A stretch of 34,435 bases of DNA, taken from Pseudomonadota bacterium. GTDB taxonomy: Bacteria > Pseudomonadota > Alphaproteobacteria > Micropepsales > Micropepsaceae. Under the pieces are notes generated by a model that was not told where the DNA came from, searched no databases, and was given only the letters and a program-made list of their open reading frames with translations. The stretch's first letter is position 1. Each line of letters starts with the position of its first letter. The position numbers and the translations under genes are program-made. Shown here piece after piece: positions 8,858 through 18,062 of this stretch. The stretch covers positions 1-34,435 of the forward strand of contig JAKOQZ010000062.1 of NCBI GenBank assembly GCA_029778105.1, read 5' to 3'.

Positions 8858-9595
8858 ATGCCGCGTTTCGCCAGCTTTGATGGGGCGGAGATCGCCTTCA
8901 CCACGATCGGTGAGGGCCGCCCCACCCTGCTGGTGCATGGGTTCATGGCGAATGCGGATCTCAATTTCGTCCAGCCGGGCATCGCGGCCCGGGTGGCGCG
9001 CGAGGGCCGGCAGGTGATCCTGCCGGACCTGCGCGGACACGGGGCGAGCGCGGCGCCGGACGATGCCGCCGCCTATCCGCCCGACGCGCTGGCGATGGAT
9101 CAGGAAGCCCTGCTGAGGCATCTGGGGATCGTCGACTACGATCTGGTCGGCTATTCGCTGGGCGCGCGCACCGCGATGCGGATGCTGGTGCGCGGGGCGC
9201 GCCCGAAGAAGGTCGTGCTGGGGGGCATGGGCGACAGCGGCATCATGAATGTCGCGGCGCGGCGGGCCTATTTCGCGGACGGCATCAGGAACGGCGACAA
9301 GGCGAAGAACCCGCAGGCGGGCGCCTATATGCAGGCGGCGCTGGCCGAGCGCGGGCTGAAGGCGCAGGCCATGCTGAACGTGCTGGGCCAGCAGGTGGAC
9401 ACGACCGCCGCCGAGCTGGCGAAGATCGACGTGCCGATGCTGATCGTCAGCGGCGCGGACGATGCCGACAACGGATCGGCGGAAGCTCTGGCGGCGCTGT
9501 TGCCCCACGCCTCGGCGCAGCGCGTGCCGGGCAATCACCTGACCGCGGTGATCGCCCCGGAACTGGCGGAGGCGATCGCCGGATTTCTGAGCTAG
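8858..9595 (+). CDS. Alpha/beta fold hydrolase
   Basis: LLVHGFMANADLNF, LPDLRGHGAS, LVGYSLGARTAMRM (nucleophile elbow GYSLG), GNHLTAV. Confidence 0.92.
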   Translation: MPRFASFDGAEIAFTTIGEGRPTLLVHGFMANADLNFVQPGIAARVAREGRQVILPDLRGHGASAAPDDAAAYPPDALAMDQEALLRHLGIVDYDLVGYSLGARTAMRMLVRGARPKKVVLGGMGDSGIMNVAARRAYFADGIRNGDKAKNPQAGAYMQAALAERGLKAQAMLNVLGQQVDTTAAELAKIDVPMLIVSGADDADNGSAEALAALLPHASAQRVPGNHLTAVIAPELAEAIAGFLS

Positions 9596-9622
9596 GCTGG
9601 CGGCTCCATACGGGAGGCGGCA

Positions 9623-9982
9623 ATGGGCGTGACAGGTATCGGCGGCTTTTTCTTTCGGACGCGCAATCCCGACGCCGTGAAGGCGTGGTACGCGGAGCAT
9701 CTGGGCATCGGCACGGGGCCTTACGGCCAGTGGGACACCGGGGCGGGGCCGTGCGTGTTCGCCCCCTTCCCGGCCGATTCCGACTATTTCGCCGCCGACA
9801 AGACGTGGATGCTGAACCTGCGGGTCGACGATCTGAACGCCTTGACTGCCAAGCTGAGCGCCGCCGGGATCGAGGTGATCACCAAGCCGGAGTGGAACAT
9901 GCCGGGCGTCGGGCGCTTTGCACGTATCCACGATCCGGAAGGCAATCCGATCGAGCTCTGGGAGCCCGAGCCGGCGGGCTGA
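9623..9982 (+). CDS. VOC family (glyoxalase/bleomycin resistance fold) protein
   Basis: FFFRTRNPDAVKAWYAEHLGIGTGPYG...RIHDPEGNPIELWEPE. Confidence 0.92.
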   Translation: MGVTGIGGFFFRTRNPDAVKAWYAEHLGIGTGPYGQWDTGAGPCVFAPFPADSDYFAADKTWMLNLRVDDLNALTAKLSAAGIEVITKPEWNMPGVGRFARIHDPEGNPIELWEPEPAG

Positions 9983-10567
9983 TTACTTCAACGCCTTGAG
10001 GCCGGCGAAGTTGATGTTCTCGGCGTAGGACTTGCGGACGTCTTCGGCGGCCGAGCCCGACACGGTGACGAGCGTGCGCTTGTCGATGATGAAGGTGTAC
10101 TTGCCGCCGCCGGGCTCGACGATGGCCGTTTCCCCGCCGATCGTTTCGGTCTTCATGCCCATGGCGGCGAGCGTCTGGACGTCGGCATACATGTCGGCCA
10201 TCTGGGCGACCAGATCGCTGTCGGCGATGATTTCCAGCCGTACGTCGTTGCCGGAGGCATCGTTATAGGTGCGGTCGAGCGTGATGCCGCCGCCGAGGAT
10301 CAGCATCGAAGCGTCGGCGACGGCGCCGTCGCTGACCGTCCAGCCGTCGAACGGCTGAGGCAGGAAGCCCAGAAGGGCGGCGGCATGCTTGGCGGCGACC
10401 GAACGGGTCGCCTGTTCCAGCGCGCGGCGGGCGTGACCGATTTCGCCGGCCTTCCAGGCCGCGCCGGCTTCCTCGATGAGGGGCAGCGGATCTTCGGCCG
10501 GCGGCGGGCGATCCTGCGCCATGGCGGTCGAAGCGAGCAGAATGGCGGCGAGCAGGAGGCGTTTCAT
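9983..10567 (-). CDS. Hypothetical secreted protein
   Basis: Signal peptide MKRLLLAAILLASTAMAQ; coherent 194 aa ORF; no family recognised with certainty. Confidence 0.75.
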   Translation of the reverse strand: MKRLLLAAILLASTAMAQDRPPPAEDPLPLIEEAGAAWKAGEIGHARRALEQATRSVAAKHAAALLGFLPQPFDGWTVSDGAVADASMLILGGGITLDRTYNDASGNDVRLEIIADSDLVAQMADMYADVQTLAAMGMKTETIGGETAIVEPGGGKYTFIIDKRTLVTVSGSAAEDVRKSYAENINFAGLKALK

Positions 10568-10636
10568 CTTGGGTTCCCTTGCGTCGGTGGCGGGGGAAGG
10601 CAACATGGCCGGGCGGGGATTTCAAGCGAGGGCGCG

Positions 10637-12193
10637 ATGAGAGTGCGGGCGTTGTGCGCAATGATTGTCGTGGCGGCGGGCATGGCCCAGGCCGAGCCCT
10701 TTCGCCGCGCCAACGGCAACGAACCGGACACGCTGGACCCGCAGAAATACGAGCTGACTTCCGAAAACAATATCCTGCGCGACCTGTTCGAGGGGCTGGC
10801 CAGCACCGACGACCAGATGCGCATCGTGCCCGGACAGGCCGAAAGCTGGGACGTTTCCGACGACGGGCTGACCTGGACGTTCCATCTGCGCGCCGGCCTG
10901 ATGTGGTCGGACGGGGAGCCGGTGACGGCGGACGATTTCGTGGCCGGGATGCGGCGCGCGGTCGACCCGGCGACGGCGGCGAAGCTGCCCGACATCGCCT
11001 ACAAGATCGAGAATGCGCGGGCCATCCTCGACGGCAAGATGGCGCCGGACCGTCTGGGCGTCAGCGCGCCCGACGCGCGCACCGTGGTGGTGCATGTCGT
11101 CGCGCCCTCGCCCCTGATCGACGACATCATGGCGGCGACGCTGCTGGTGCCCGTGCCGCGCCATGCCATCGCCAAATTCGGCGACGACTGGGTGAAGCCG
11201 GGGAACATGGTTTCGAACGGCCCCTATATGCTGGAGAAGTGGGAGCCTTCGAGCGAGGTGCGGATCGTGCGCAATCCGCGCTATCGCGAGGCGGACAAGG
11301 TGGCGATCGAGCGGGTGAGCTTTTTCCCGTCGGACGATCTTGAGATGGCGCTGAAGCGGTTTCGCGCGCACGAGATCGATTTCATCGGGACCATCCCGGC
11401 GCTGAAAATCCCCTGGGCCAAACAGGAGCTGCCCGAGCAGCTGACGCTGACGACGGTGAACCAGGTTCGCTATATCGAGATCAACCATGCCCTGGCGAAG
11501 CTGCAGGACGTGCGGGTACGCAAGGCGCTGGCGCTGGCGATCGACCGCGAGGTGTTCACCGAGCGCCTGATGCCGGGCGCGGGAATTCCGGCCTATGGCT
11601 TCGTGCCGCGGGCGATCGAGGGCTATACCGGCGCGAGCTTCGACTTCGCGGGCAAATCGCGCGCGGATCGCCTGGCGGAGGCGCGGGCGCTGCTGGCGGA
11701 GGCGGGATACGGCCCGTCGAACGCGTTCGTCGTCGATCTGCGCCTCACCGGCGAAAGCTGGGTGAAGCCGATCGCCAGCGCCATCGTCTCGATGTGGGCG
11801 GAGGCGGGGATCAAGGCGACGCTGAACGTGTCGGAAGCCAAGGTGCACTATGCCGCCATCGACCAGGGCGACTTTGAGCTGGCGATCAGCGGATGGTTCG
11901 GATCGGACGATCCCGAGACCTTTATGTGGCTCTTTCTCACCGGCGGCGGTCTCAACGAGAGCAAGTATTCAAGCGCGGCGTTCGACGCGGCGAGCGCGGT
12001 CGCCGAAACCACGATGGATCTGAGCGAGCGCTATGCCGGCTTCGCCAAGGCCGAGCGCATTCTGATGGACGACGTGGCGATGATCCCACTGTTCTGGACG
12101 ATCCAGGCCGGTCTGGTGGCGCCGGAGATCAAGGGCTATCGCCCCACCCCGCGCGGTTTCCCGCGCAGCCGGTGGGCGAGCTTCGGACGCTAG
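10637..12193 (+). CDS. Peptide/oligopeptide ABC transporter substrate-binding protein (SBP_bac_5/OppA-like)
   Basis: EPDTLDPQKYELTSENNILRDLFEGLASTD, AESWDVSDDGLTWTFHLRAGLMWSDGEPVTADDFVAGMRRAVDP. Confidence 0.93.
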   Translation: MRVRALCAMIVVAAGMAQAEPFRRANGNEPDTLDPQKYELTSENNILRDLFEGLASTDDQMRIVPGQAESWDVSDDGLTWTFHLRAGLMWSDGEPVTADDFVAGMRRAVDPATAAKLPDIAYKIENARAILDGKMAPDRLGVSAPDARTVVVHVVAPSPLIDDIMAATLLVPVPRHAIAKFGDDWVKPGNMVSNGPYMLEKWEPSSEVRIVRNPRYREADKVAIERVSFFPSDDLEMALKRFRAHEIDFIGTIPALKIPWAKQELPEQLTLTTVNQVRYIEINHALAKLQDVRVRKALALAIDREVFTERLMPGAGIPAYGFVPRAIEGYTGASFDFAGKSRADRLAEARALLAEAGYGPSNAFVVDLRLTGESWVKPIASAIVSMWAEAGIKATLNVSEAKVHYAAIDQGDFELAISGWFGSDDPETFMWLFLTGGGLNESKYSSAAFDAASAVAETTMDLSERYAGFAKAERILMDDVAMIPLFWTIQAGLVAPEIKGYRPTPRGFPRSRWASFGR

Positions 12194-12203
12194 CGCCAAA
12201 CAG

Positions 12204-12227
12204 AAAGGGCGCCTGCCGGCGCCCTTT
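12204..12227. terminator. Rho-independent-like hairpin
   Basis: AAAGGGCGCC-TGCC-GGCGCCCTTT between convergent genes ending 12193 and 12251. Confidence 0.7.
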
Positions 12228-12250
12228 CGTCGTCTCGCCGTGACGCAAGA

Positions 12251-13462
12251 TCAAAGGCCGAGAACGGCCTTGGCCATGATGTTGCGCTGGATCTCGTTGG
12301 AGCCGGCGTAGATGGAAGCCTTGCGGAGGCTGAAATAGTAAGGCGCGGCGGGGCCGGCATACTCAGGACCCGGGCGACCCTCGTTGGTCTTTTCCCAGGT
12401 GTTGCGGATGAGCGGCTGAGCGTAGTTGCCGACGGCTTCGAGCGTCAGCTCGCTGATCGCCTGCTGCAGCTCGGAGCCACGGCATTTCAGCATCGACGAG
12501 GCGGGTCCGGGCGCCTGACCGCTGGACAGCTCGGAGAAGATGCGCAGTTCGACGAACTCCATCGCCGCGATCTGGACGCCGATCTCGTCCACCTTGCGGC
12601 GGAAATCGGGATCGTCGATCAGCCTGCCGCCATTGCCCGACAGCTGGTCGGCGGCGATCTTCATCGTCTTGGCGAGCGAACGGCGCAGGCCCGGCGCGTA
12701 GGCATTGCCGCGCTCGAACTGCAGAAGATATTTGGCGTAGGTCCAACCCTCGCCGGCCTTGCCGATGAGGTTTTCCTTGGGAACCTTCACGTCCTCGTAG
12801 AAGACCTGGTTCACTTCCTGCTGGCCTTCGACCGGATCGTCGAGCGTCGGCAGCGGGCGGACGGTGATGCCGGGCGTCTTCATGTCGACCAGGATGAAGC
12901 TGATGCCTTCCTGGAGCTTGCCGGTGTTTTCGGTGCGCACCAGGTTGAACATCCAGTCGGCCCACTGGGCGTGGGTCGTCCAGATCTTGGAGCCGTTGAT
13001 GAGATAGTGGTCGCCCTTGTCCTCGGCCTTCATCTGCAGCGAGGCGAGGTCGGACCCCGAACCCGGCTCGGAGTAGCCCTGGCACCACCAGATGGTGGAG
13101 GCGAGGATCGGCGGGAGATGCTGCTTCTTCTGCGCCTCGTTGCCGAACTTCATGATGACCGGCGCGACCATCTTGAGACCCATCGGCGAGACGATGGGCG
13201 TGCCGGCAGCCGACATCTCCAGATCGAAGATATATTTCTGCGCGGCGTTCCAGCCGGTGCCGCCGTGTTCTTTCGGCCAGTTCGGCGCGGCCCAGCCCTT
13301 CTTCGCGAGGGCGCGCTGCCACTTCAGCTGGCCTTCCTTGTCGAGATAGCCGTTCTTCGACTGGGACATCTTGAAGCGCAGGTCTTCATCGAACGCTTCG
13401 GCGATGAAGGCGCGCACCTCGTCGCGGAAAGCGGCGTCTTCCCTGGTGAAGTTCAGATCCAT
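12251..13462 (-). CDS. Acyl-CoA dehydrogenase
   Basis: MDLNFTREDAAFRDEVRAFI..., WWCQGYSEPGSGSDLASL, C-terminal ASIYAGSNEIQRNIMAKAVLGL. Confidence 0.95.
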   Translation of the reverse strand: MDLNFTREDAAFRDEVRAFIAEAFDEDLRFKMSQSKNGYLDKEGQLKWQRALAKKGWAAPNWPKEHGGTGWNAAQKYIFDLEMSAAGTPIVSPMGLKMVAPVIMKFGNEAQKKQHLPPILASTIWWCQGYSEPGSGSDLASLQMKAEDKGDHYLINGSKIWTTHAQWADWMFNLVRTENTGKLQEGISFILVDMKTPGITVRPLPTLDDPVEGQQEVNQVFYEDVKVPKENLIGKAGEGWTYAKYLLQFERGNAYAPGLRRSLAKTMKIAADQLSGNGGRLIDDPDFRRKVDEIGVQIAAMEFVELRIFSELSSGQAPGPASSMLKCRGSELQQAISELTLEAVGNYAQPLIRNTWEKTNEGRPGPEYAGPAAPYYFSLRKASIYAGSNEIQRNIMAKAVLGL

Positions 13463-13466
13463 GAGA

Positions 13467-13754
13467 TCAGACCTTGTCGAGGAACTGGAGAACCGGACGG
13501 CCGGCCAGGAAGCCGCCCATCTTGGCCATGCCGGCCTTGCCGGCATCGGACTTGGCGTGCACCTCGAGCGCAGCCTGATCGGCATACTGCTCGTAGACGA
13601 CATAGGTGTCGGCCTCTTTGGCGCGGAAGAGGTCGTACTGGAGATTGCCGGGCTCTTCGGCCTTTACGACCTTGGCGAGTTCGGCGAAGGCGGCTTCGAA
13701 GTCAGCGCTCTTGCCGGGCTGAATCTTGAGCGTGGCGAGCAGGCCGATGGTCAT
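13467..13754 (-). CDS. ABM-domain putative quinol monooxygenase / antibiotic biosynthesis monooxygenase
   Basis: MTIGLLATLKIQPGKSADFEAAFAELAKVVKAEEPGNLQYDLFRAKEADTYVVYEQYADQAALEVH. Confidence 0.9.
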   Translation of the reverse strand: MTIGLLATLKIQPGKSADFEAAFAELAKVVKAEEPGNLQYDLFRAKEADTYVVYEQYADQAALEVHAKSDAGKAGMAKMGGFLAGRPVLQFLDKV

Positions 13755-13846
13755 GGCATTTCCTTCCGAATTCTTGTGATGCGTCAAATTTGCCTTCCGC
13801 AGAGCCGCCGCGCAAGGCGGCCGTCATGCCCTTGGGGAAGGTGGAT

Positions 13847-14140
13847 TCAGGAGACTTTTTCGTAGGCCAGAACCTGCGGCCGGCCGGCCAGCGTGGCCCC
13901 GACGGCAGCGCCGAGTGTCCGGGCGTGCGGCGCGCTGCGATGCGCCTCGAGCGCAGCCTCGTCGGCGTATTGCTCGTAGACGACATAGGTGTCGGCCTCG
14001 TCCTTGGAGCGGAAGAGATCGTACTGGAGATTGCCGGGTTCGCCGGCCCGCACCGCCGCCTGCAGCTTGCCGAACGCCGCCTCGAATTCCGCGCCCTTGC
14101 CGGATTGAACCTTAATCGTCGCGATAAGACCGATGGTCAT
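13847..14140 (-). CDS. ABM-domain putative quinol monooxygenase, tandem paralogue
   Basis: MTIGLIATIKVQSGKGAEFEAAFGKLQAAVRAGEPGNLQYDLFRSKDEADTYVVYEQYADEAALEAH. Confidence 0.9.
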   Translation of the reverse strand: MTIGLIATIKVQSGKGAEFEAAFGKLQAAVRAGEPGNLQYDLFRSKDEADTYVVYEQYADEAALEAHRSAPHARTLGAAVGATLAGRPQVLAYEKVS

Positions 14141-14317
14141 GGCGAACCTCCCATATTGTTGTGGCGGCAGGCTACAGGCGGCGCGGCGCAGGGAGCAAGC
14201 AAGGCGGATGGCGCGCGCGAAAGGTTAACGGCGGCGGCGAAATTGCGTCTTTATCCGTGCCCAAATCTTCAGCGGCGCGCCTCACACTGCGACACGGGGA
14301 TAACCGCCGATCGACTT

Positions 14318-15715
14318 ATGGGACTGCTCCGCAAACCGCTTGCCTGGCTTCGGCCGACCGATCCGCTGGCCTGGGAGCTTCGCCGCGACCAGCTGCTGAT
14401 GGTCGTGCGGAGTTCGGAACGCAGTTTTCCGGCGATGTGCGTCTCCAATATCGGCACAGGCGCGGTAGCGCTGCACTGGCAACCGGCCGGCGGCATCCTG
14501 ATCTGGCTGGTCGCGATGCTGGCGTGCATGGCCCTGTCGCATGTCGCCAACAGAATCTATCTGGCCCAGAGCGGCGATCTGTCGAAATTTCCCCGTCTGG
14601 TCCTGATGTGCATGAGCGTCAGCGGCCTCACCATGGTGACGATCGCGGCCGGCGCGGTTCTGTTCTGGGCGCCGGGCGTGCCGGTCAACCACCTGTTCGT
14701 CCTGCTCATGATGACGACAAGCGCGGCGATCGGCACGGTCTATACCGCGCCCTATGCGCCGATCTCGCTGCTGCAGGCCATCTATATCGGCACGGCCATG
14801 GCGCTGTGCTTTTCGGAAGGCACGGCCGAATACGCCATGATCGGCGCCATGGGCTTCGCGATCGCCGCGATGCTGGTGGGCGTGGGCTTTTCGATCAATG
14901 ACGGGGCGCGGCAGATCCTGACGCTGCGCATTTCGGAACGCGATCTCGTGTCCAAGCTGCAGGACGCCAGTCGTGCGAAGAGCGCCTTCCTGGCCAATAT
15001 GAGCCACGAGCTGCGGACGCCTTTGAACGCCGTGATCGGCTTTTCGGACGTGATGCGTCAGGAGCTTCTTGGGCCGATCGGAACGGACGCCTATCGGGGC
15101 TATGCGGACGACATTCACGCCAGCGGCACGCATCTGCTGACGCTGATCAATCAGGTGCTCGATCTGTCCAAGATCGAAGCCGGGAAATACGAGCTGCGCG
15201 AATCCAATGTCGATCTGAATCGCATCCTCGACGAGGCGGTGCGCATGATCGCACGGCGCGCGGAGGAAGGCGGCGTCACCATTATCAACGACGTGCCGCG
15301 CAATGCGATCATCCGCGCGGACGAAACGGCGATCCGGCAGGTCGCGCTGAACGTCGCGATGAACGCCGTGAAGTTCACCCCGCCCGGCGGCAAGGTGCGT
15401 GCATTCGGCACGATTCTGCCCGACGGCCGCCTGGCCATCGGCGTACGCGACACGGGATGCGGCATCCGCCCGGAAGACACCGAAGCCGTGTTCGAGAATT
15501 TCGGGCAGGCCCGGCACGATCTCGCCGTCCGCGAGAAGGGCACGGGACTGGGACTGCCGATCGTGCGCAGCCTGATGCGCGCGCATGGCGGCGACGCGAT
15601 CCTGGACAGCGTCCTGGGAATCGGCACGACCGTCTATCTGACGCTGCCGCGCGAGCGCGTCATCGACTTCGGCCTGGCGATCGAACCGCCGCCGCCCGCC
15701 TCGCGCGCCGCCTAG
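14318..15715 (+). CDS. Membrane sensor histidine kinase (HK1)
   Basis: Hydrophobic N-terminal half; H-box FLANMSHELRTPLNAVIGFSD; N-box NVAMNAVKFTPPGG; G-boxes RDTGCGI and GTGLGLPIV. Confidence 0.93.
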   Translation: MGLLRKPLAWLRPTDPLAWELRRDQLLMVVRSSERSFPAMCVSNIGTGAVALHWQPAGGILIWLVAMLACMALSHVANRIYLAQSGDLSKFPRLVLMCMSVSGLTMVTIAAGAVLFWAPGVPVNHLFVLLMMTTSAAIGTVYTAPYAPISLLQAIYIGTAMALCFSEGTAEYAMIGAMGFAIAAMLVGVGFSINDGARQILTLRISERDLVSKLQDASRAKSAFLANMSHELRTPLNAVIGFSDVMRQELLGPIGTDAYRGYADDIHASGTHLLTLINQVLDLSKIEAGKYELRESNVDLNRILDEAVRMIARRAEEGGVTIINDVPRNAIIRADETAIRQVALNVAMNAVKFTPPGGKVRAFGTILPDGRLAIGVRDTGCGIRPEDTEAVFENFGQARHDLAVREKGTGLGLPIVRSLMRAHGGDAILDSVLGIGTTVYLTLPRERVIDFGLAIEPPPPASRAA

Positions 15716-16509
15716 CGGCCCTTGTAATCGGGCGTGCGCTTGTCGAGGAACGCGCCGACCGCCTCGGCGTGATCCTCGGTGTGGTGGGCGAGCGCCTGCA
15801 TCGAGGCCGACAGCTCCATGATGGTGTCGAAGCCGACGCCCATGCCTTCGCGCAGGAGCTTTTTCGTCATCCGCAGCACGTCGGGGGGCTGGCGCGCGAT
15901 GCGCAGCGCCGTGGCCCGCGCCTCGTCCATCAGCGATTGATCCGGAACGACCCGGCTGACCAGACCCCATGACAGCGCCGTGGCGGCGTCGATCGTGTCG
16001 CCGGTGTAGAGAAGCTCGGATGCGCGGGCCATGCCGATGACGCGGGGCAGAAGCCACGCGCCGCCATCGCCGGGAATGAGGCCGATCTTGAGGAAGGTGG
16101 CGCCGAAAATCGCCTTGTCGGATGCGATGCGCGTGTCGGCGAGGCAGGCGACGTCGTTGCCCAGACCGATCGCGGGACCGTTGACCGCGGCAATGACGGG
16201 AACCTCGATCCCCCACAGGCTCTTCACGATGCGATGGATGCCGGTGCGATAGCGCTCGCGGATGGCGACGCCCGGACCGGCGAACGCCCCGCCCTTCTCG
16301 CGCATCGCCTTGACGTTGCCGCCGGCCGAGAACGCGGGCCCGGCCCCGGTGAGGATGACGGCGCGCACATCGCGATCTTCGTTAACCCTGGCCGCCGCCT
16401 CGGCGAACAAGGCGCCGTCGCCTTCCTCGCCCAGCGGATTACGGCTTTCGGGCCGATTGATCGTGAGCGTGACGACGGAGCCGTCCTTTTCGAACAGAAG
16501 CGCGGACAT
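15712..16509 (-). CDS. Enoyl-CoA hydratase/isomerase family protein
   Basis: VVTLTINRPESRNPL, LTGAGPAFSAGGNVKAM, PVIAAVNGPAIGLGNDVACLADTRIAS, RVVPDQSLMDEA. Confidence 0.94.
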   Translation of the reverse strand: MSALLFEKDGSVVTLTINRPESRNPLGEEGDGALFAEAAARVNEDRDVRAVILTGAGPAFSAGGNVKAMREKGGAFAGPGVAIRERYRTGIHRIVKSLWGIEVPVIAAVNGPAIGLGNDVACLADTRIASDKAIFGATFLKIGLIPGDGGAWLLPRVIGMARASELLYTGDTIDAATALSWGLVSRVVPDQSLMDEARATALRIARQPPDVLRMTKKLLREGMGVGFDTIMELSASMQALAHHTEDHAEAVGAFLDKRTPDYKGR

Positions 16510-16616
16510 CTGGTTCCTCCCGGGATTTCGTTGGCCGGGAGTGTGACCAGAACCCTAACGAAGACGCTAGACCCCTCTTGATCGGCCTAACCGCGTTTTC
16601 AGGCACAGCCGCTAAA

Positions 16617-18062
16617 ATGAGCGGCATGAGTGGGGTTTTGCAGAAATCCAGCAACCCGGTGGGGCCGATCCTCACCCTGCCCGCGTTCGGCTCGATCAGG
16701 GCGACGCTGCGTTCGGAGGTGTTTCCCACCGACGATGAAGCGCCGCTGGCGCTCGCCAAGATGCACCACGGCATGGCGTCCATGACGGGCGCGATGCGGA
16801 CCATGCCGGTCCTGGCGTTGCTGTGCGCGGCGATTCACCTGCAATGGGCGCCGTGGCAGGCCGTCGCAGGCTGGCTGGCGGCCTTCTTCGGCGTGCTCGT
16901 CTTCCGCATCGCCGGCGAGCGGCGGATACCGAAGGCCGGGGCGAGCCCGGATGACGTGCGCCGCGGCGCGATCCGGTTCGTCACGATGTCGGGTCTGTTC
17001 ATCGCGTCGTGGGCGGCGCAAGGCTTTCTGTTCTGGGTGCCGGGCGACCCGAACAACCACCTGATCATCGCCATCATCATGCTGACATCGGCGATGACGG
17101 CGACGCTGACCGCCGCGTGGCTGATCAATCCGATGATCCAGATCACGATCTATATCGGCGGGATCGGCGTGCTGATGGCCACCGAGGGAACGACGCAGGG
17201 CTTCGTTCTGGCCGGCCTCGCCGCGATCTACGGCAATCTGGTGGTCAGCGCGACGGTGCATATCAACCGCAACATCGCGCGGATGCTGACGCTGGAGAGC
17301 GAAAAGGACGCGCTGATCTCGGACCTGCGCTCGGCGGACAAGGCCAAGAGCGAATTCCTGGCCAATATGAGCCACGAACTTCGCACGCCGCTCAACGCCA
17401 TTCTGGGCTTCTCCGAGCTGATGAAGGATGAGGTGATGGGGCCGATGCAGAGCGCGGCCTACAAATCCTATGCCGGCGACATCCATTCCAGCGGCACGCA
17501 TCTGCTGGGCCTCGTGAACGACATTCTGGATCTGGCCAAGATCGAGGCCGGGCGAATGGAGCTGAGCGACGACGCCTTTACGATGGCCGCCATCGTGGAT
17601 GAAGGATTCCGCCTTTTCGCGCTTTCGGCCGCCAACAAGAACGTACGCCTCATCAGGACCGTCGACCCGTCGATCATGCTGCGATGGGATCTGCGCGCCG
17701 CCAAGCAGATCGCGATCAATCTGTTGTCCAACGCGCTGAAGTTCACGCCGGACGGCGGCGCCATCACCGTTTCGGCCGGCATGCGCCCGAACGGCGGATG
17801 CTATGTGACCGTCGCCGACAGCGGCTGCGGGATCGACGAGAAAGACCGGGAACTGGTGTTCGAGAGCTTCGGTCAGGGACGTCATGACGTGGCGACCGCG
17901 GTGAAAGGCACCGGCCTTGGACTCGCGATCGTAAAGGCGCTGGTTGAGCTGCACGGCGGCGAAGTTTGGCTGCAGTCCCGGCCGGGCGAAGGCGCTGCGT
18001 TCACGATCGAAGTGCCGCCGGATCGCGTGACACGGCTGGCCGGGGCGAGCGCCGCCGCATGA
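16617..18062 (+). CDS. Membrane sensor histidine kinase (HK2)
   Basis: H-box FLANMSHELRTPLNAILGFSELMKDE; NLLSNALKFTPDGG; ADSGCGIDEKD; GTGLGLAIV. Start could be 16578, 16617 or 16626. Confidence 0.92.
   Translation: MSGMSGVLQKSSNPVGPILTLPAFGSIRATLRSEVFPTDDEAPLALAKMHHGMASMTGAMRTMPVLALLCAAIHLQWAPWQAVAGWLAAFFGVLVFRIAGERRIPKAGASPDDVRRGAIRFVTMSGLFIASWAAQGFLFWVPGDPNNHLIIAIIMLTSAMTATLTAAWLINPMIQITIYIGGIGVLMATEGTTQGFVLAGLAAIYGNLVVSATVHINRNIARMLTLESEKDALISDLRSADKAKSEFLANMSHELRTPLNAILGFSELMKDEVMGPMQSAAYKSYAGDIHSSGTHLLGLVNDILDLAKIEAGRMELSDDAFTMAAIVDEGFRLFALSAANKNVRLIRTVDPSIMLRWDLRAAKQIAINLLSNALKFTPDGGAITVSAGMRPNGGCYVTVADSGCGIDEKDRELVFESFGQGRHDVATAVKGTGLGLAIVKALVELHGGEVWLQSRPGEGAAFTIEVPPDRVTRLAGASAAA

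Noticed and set aside
7763-9931. 722-aa minus-strand ORF covering the SDR, hydrolase and VOC genes
   Set aside because: Antisense shadow ORF: Arg/His/Gly/Ala-rich low-complexity translation; the + strand has three clear conserved families in the same interval.
14282-16216. 644-aa minus-strand ORF over HK1 and the hydratase
   Set aside because: Shadow ORF of high-GC coding sequence; no recognisable domain and strongly biased R/D/H composition.
16517-16541. CTCCCGG...CCGGGAG inverted repeat upstream of HK2
   Set aside because: Only 7 bp and G/C-only; overlaps the hydratase RBS region and is easily expected by chance in this composition.
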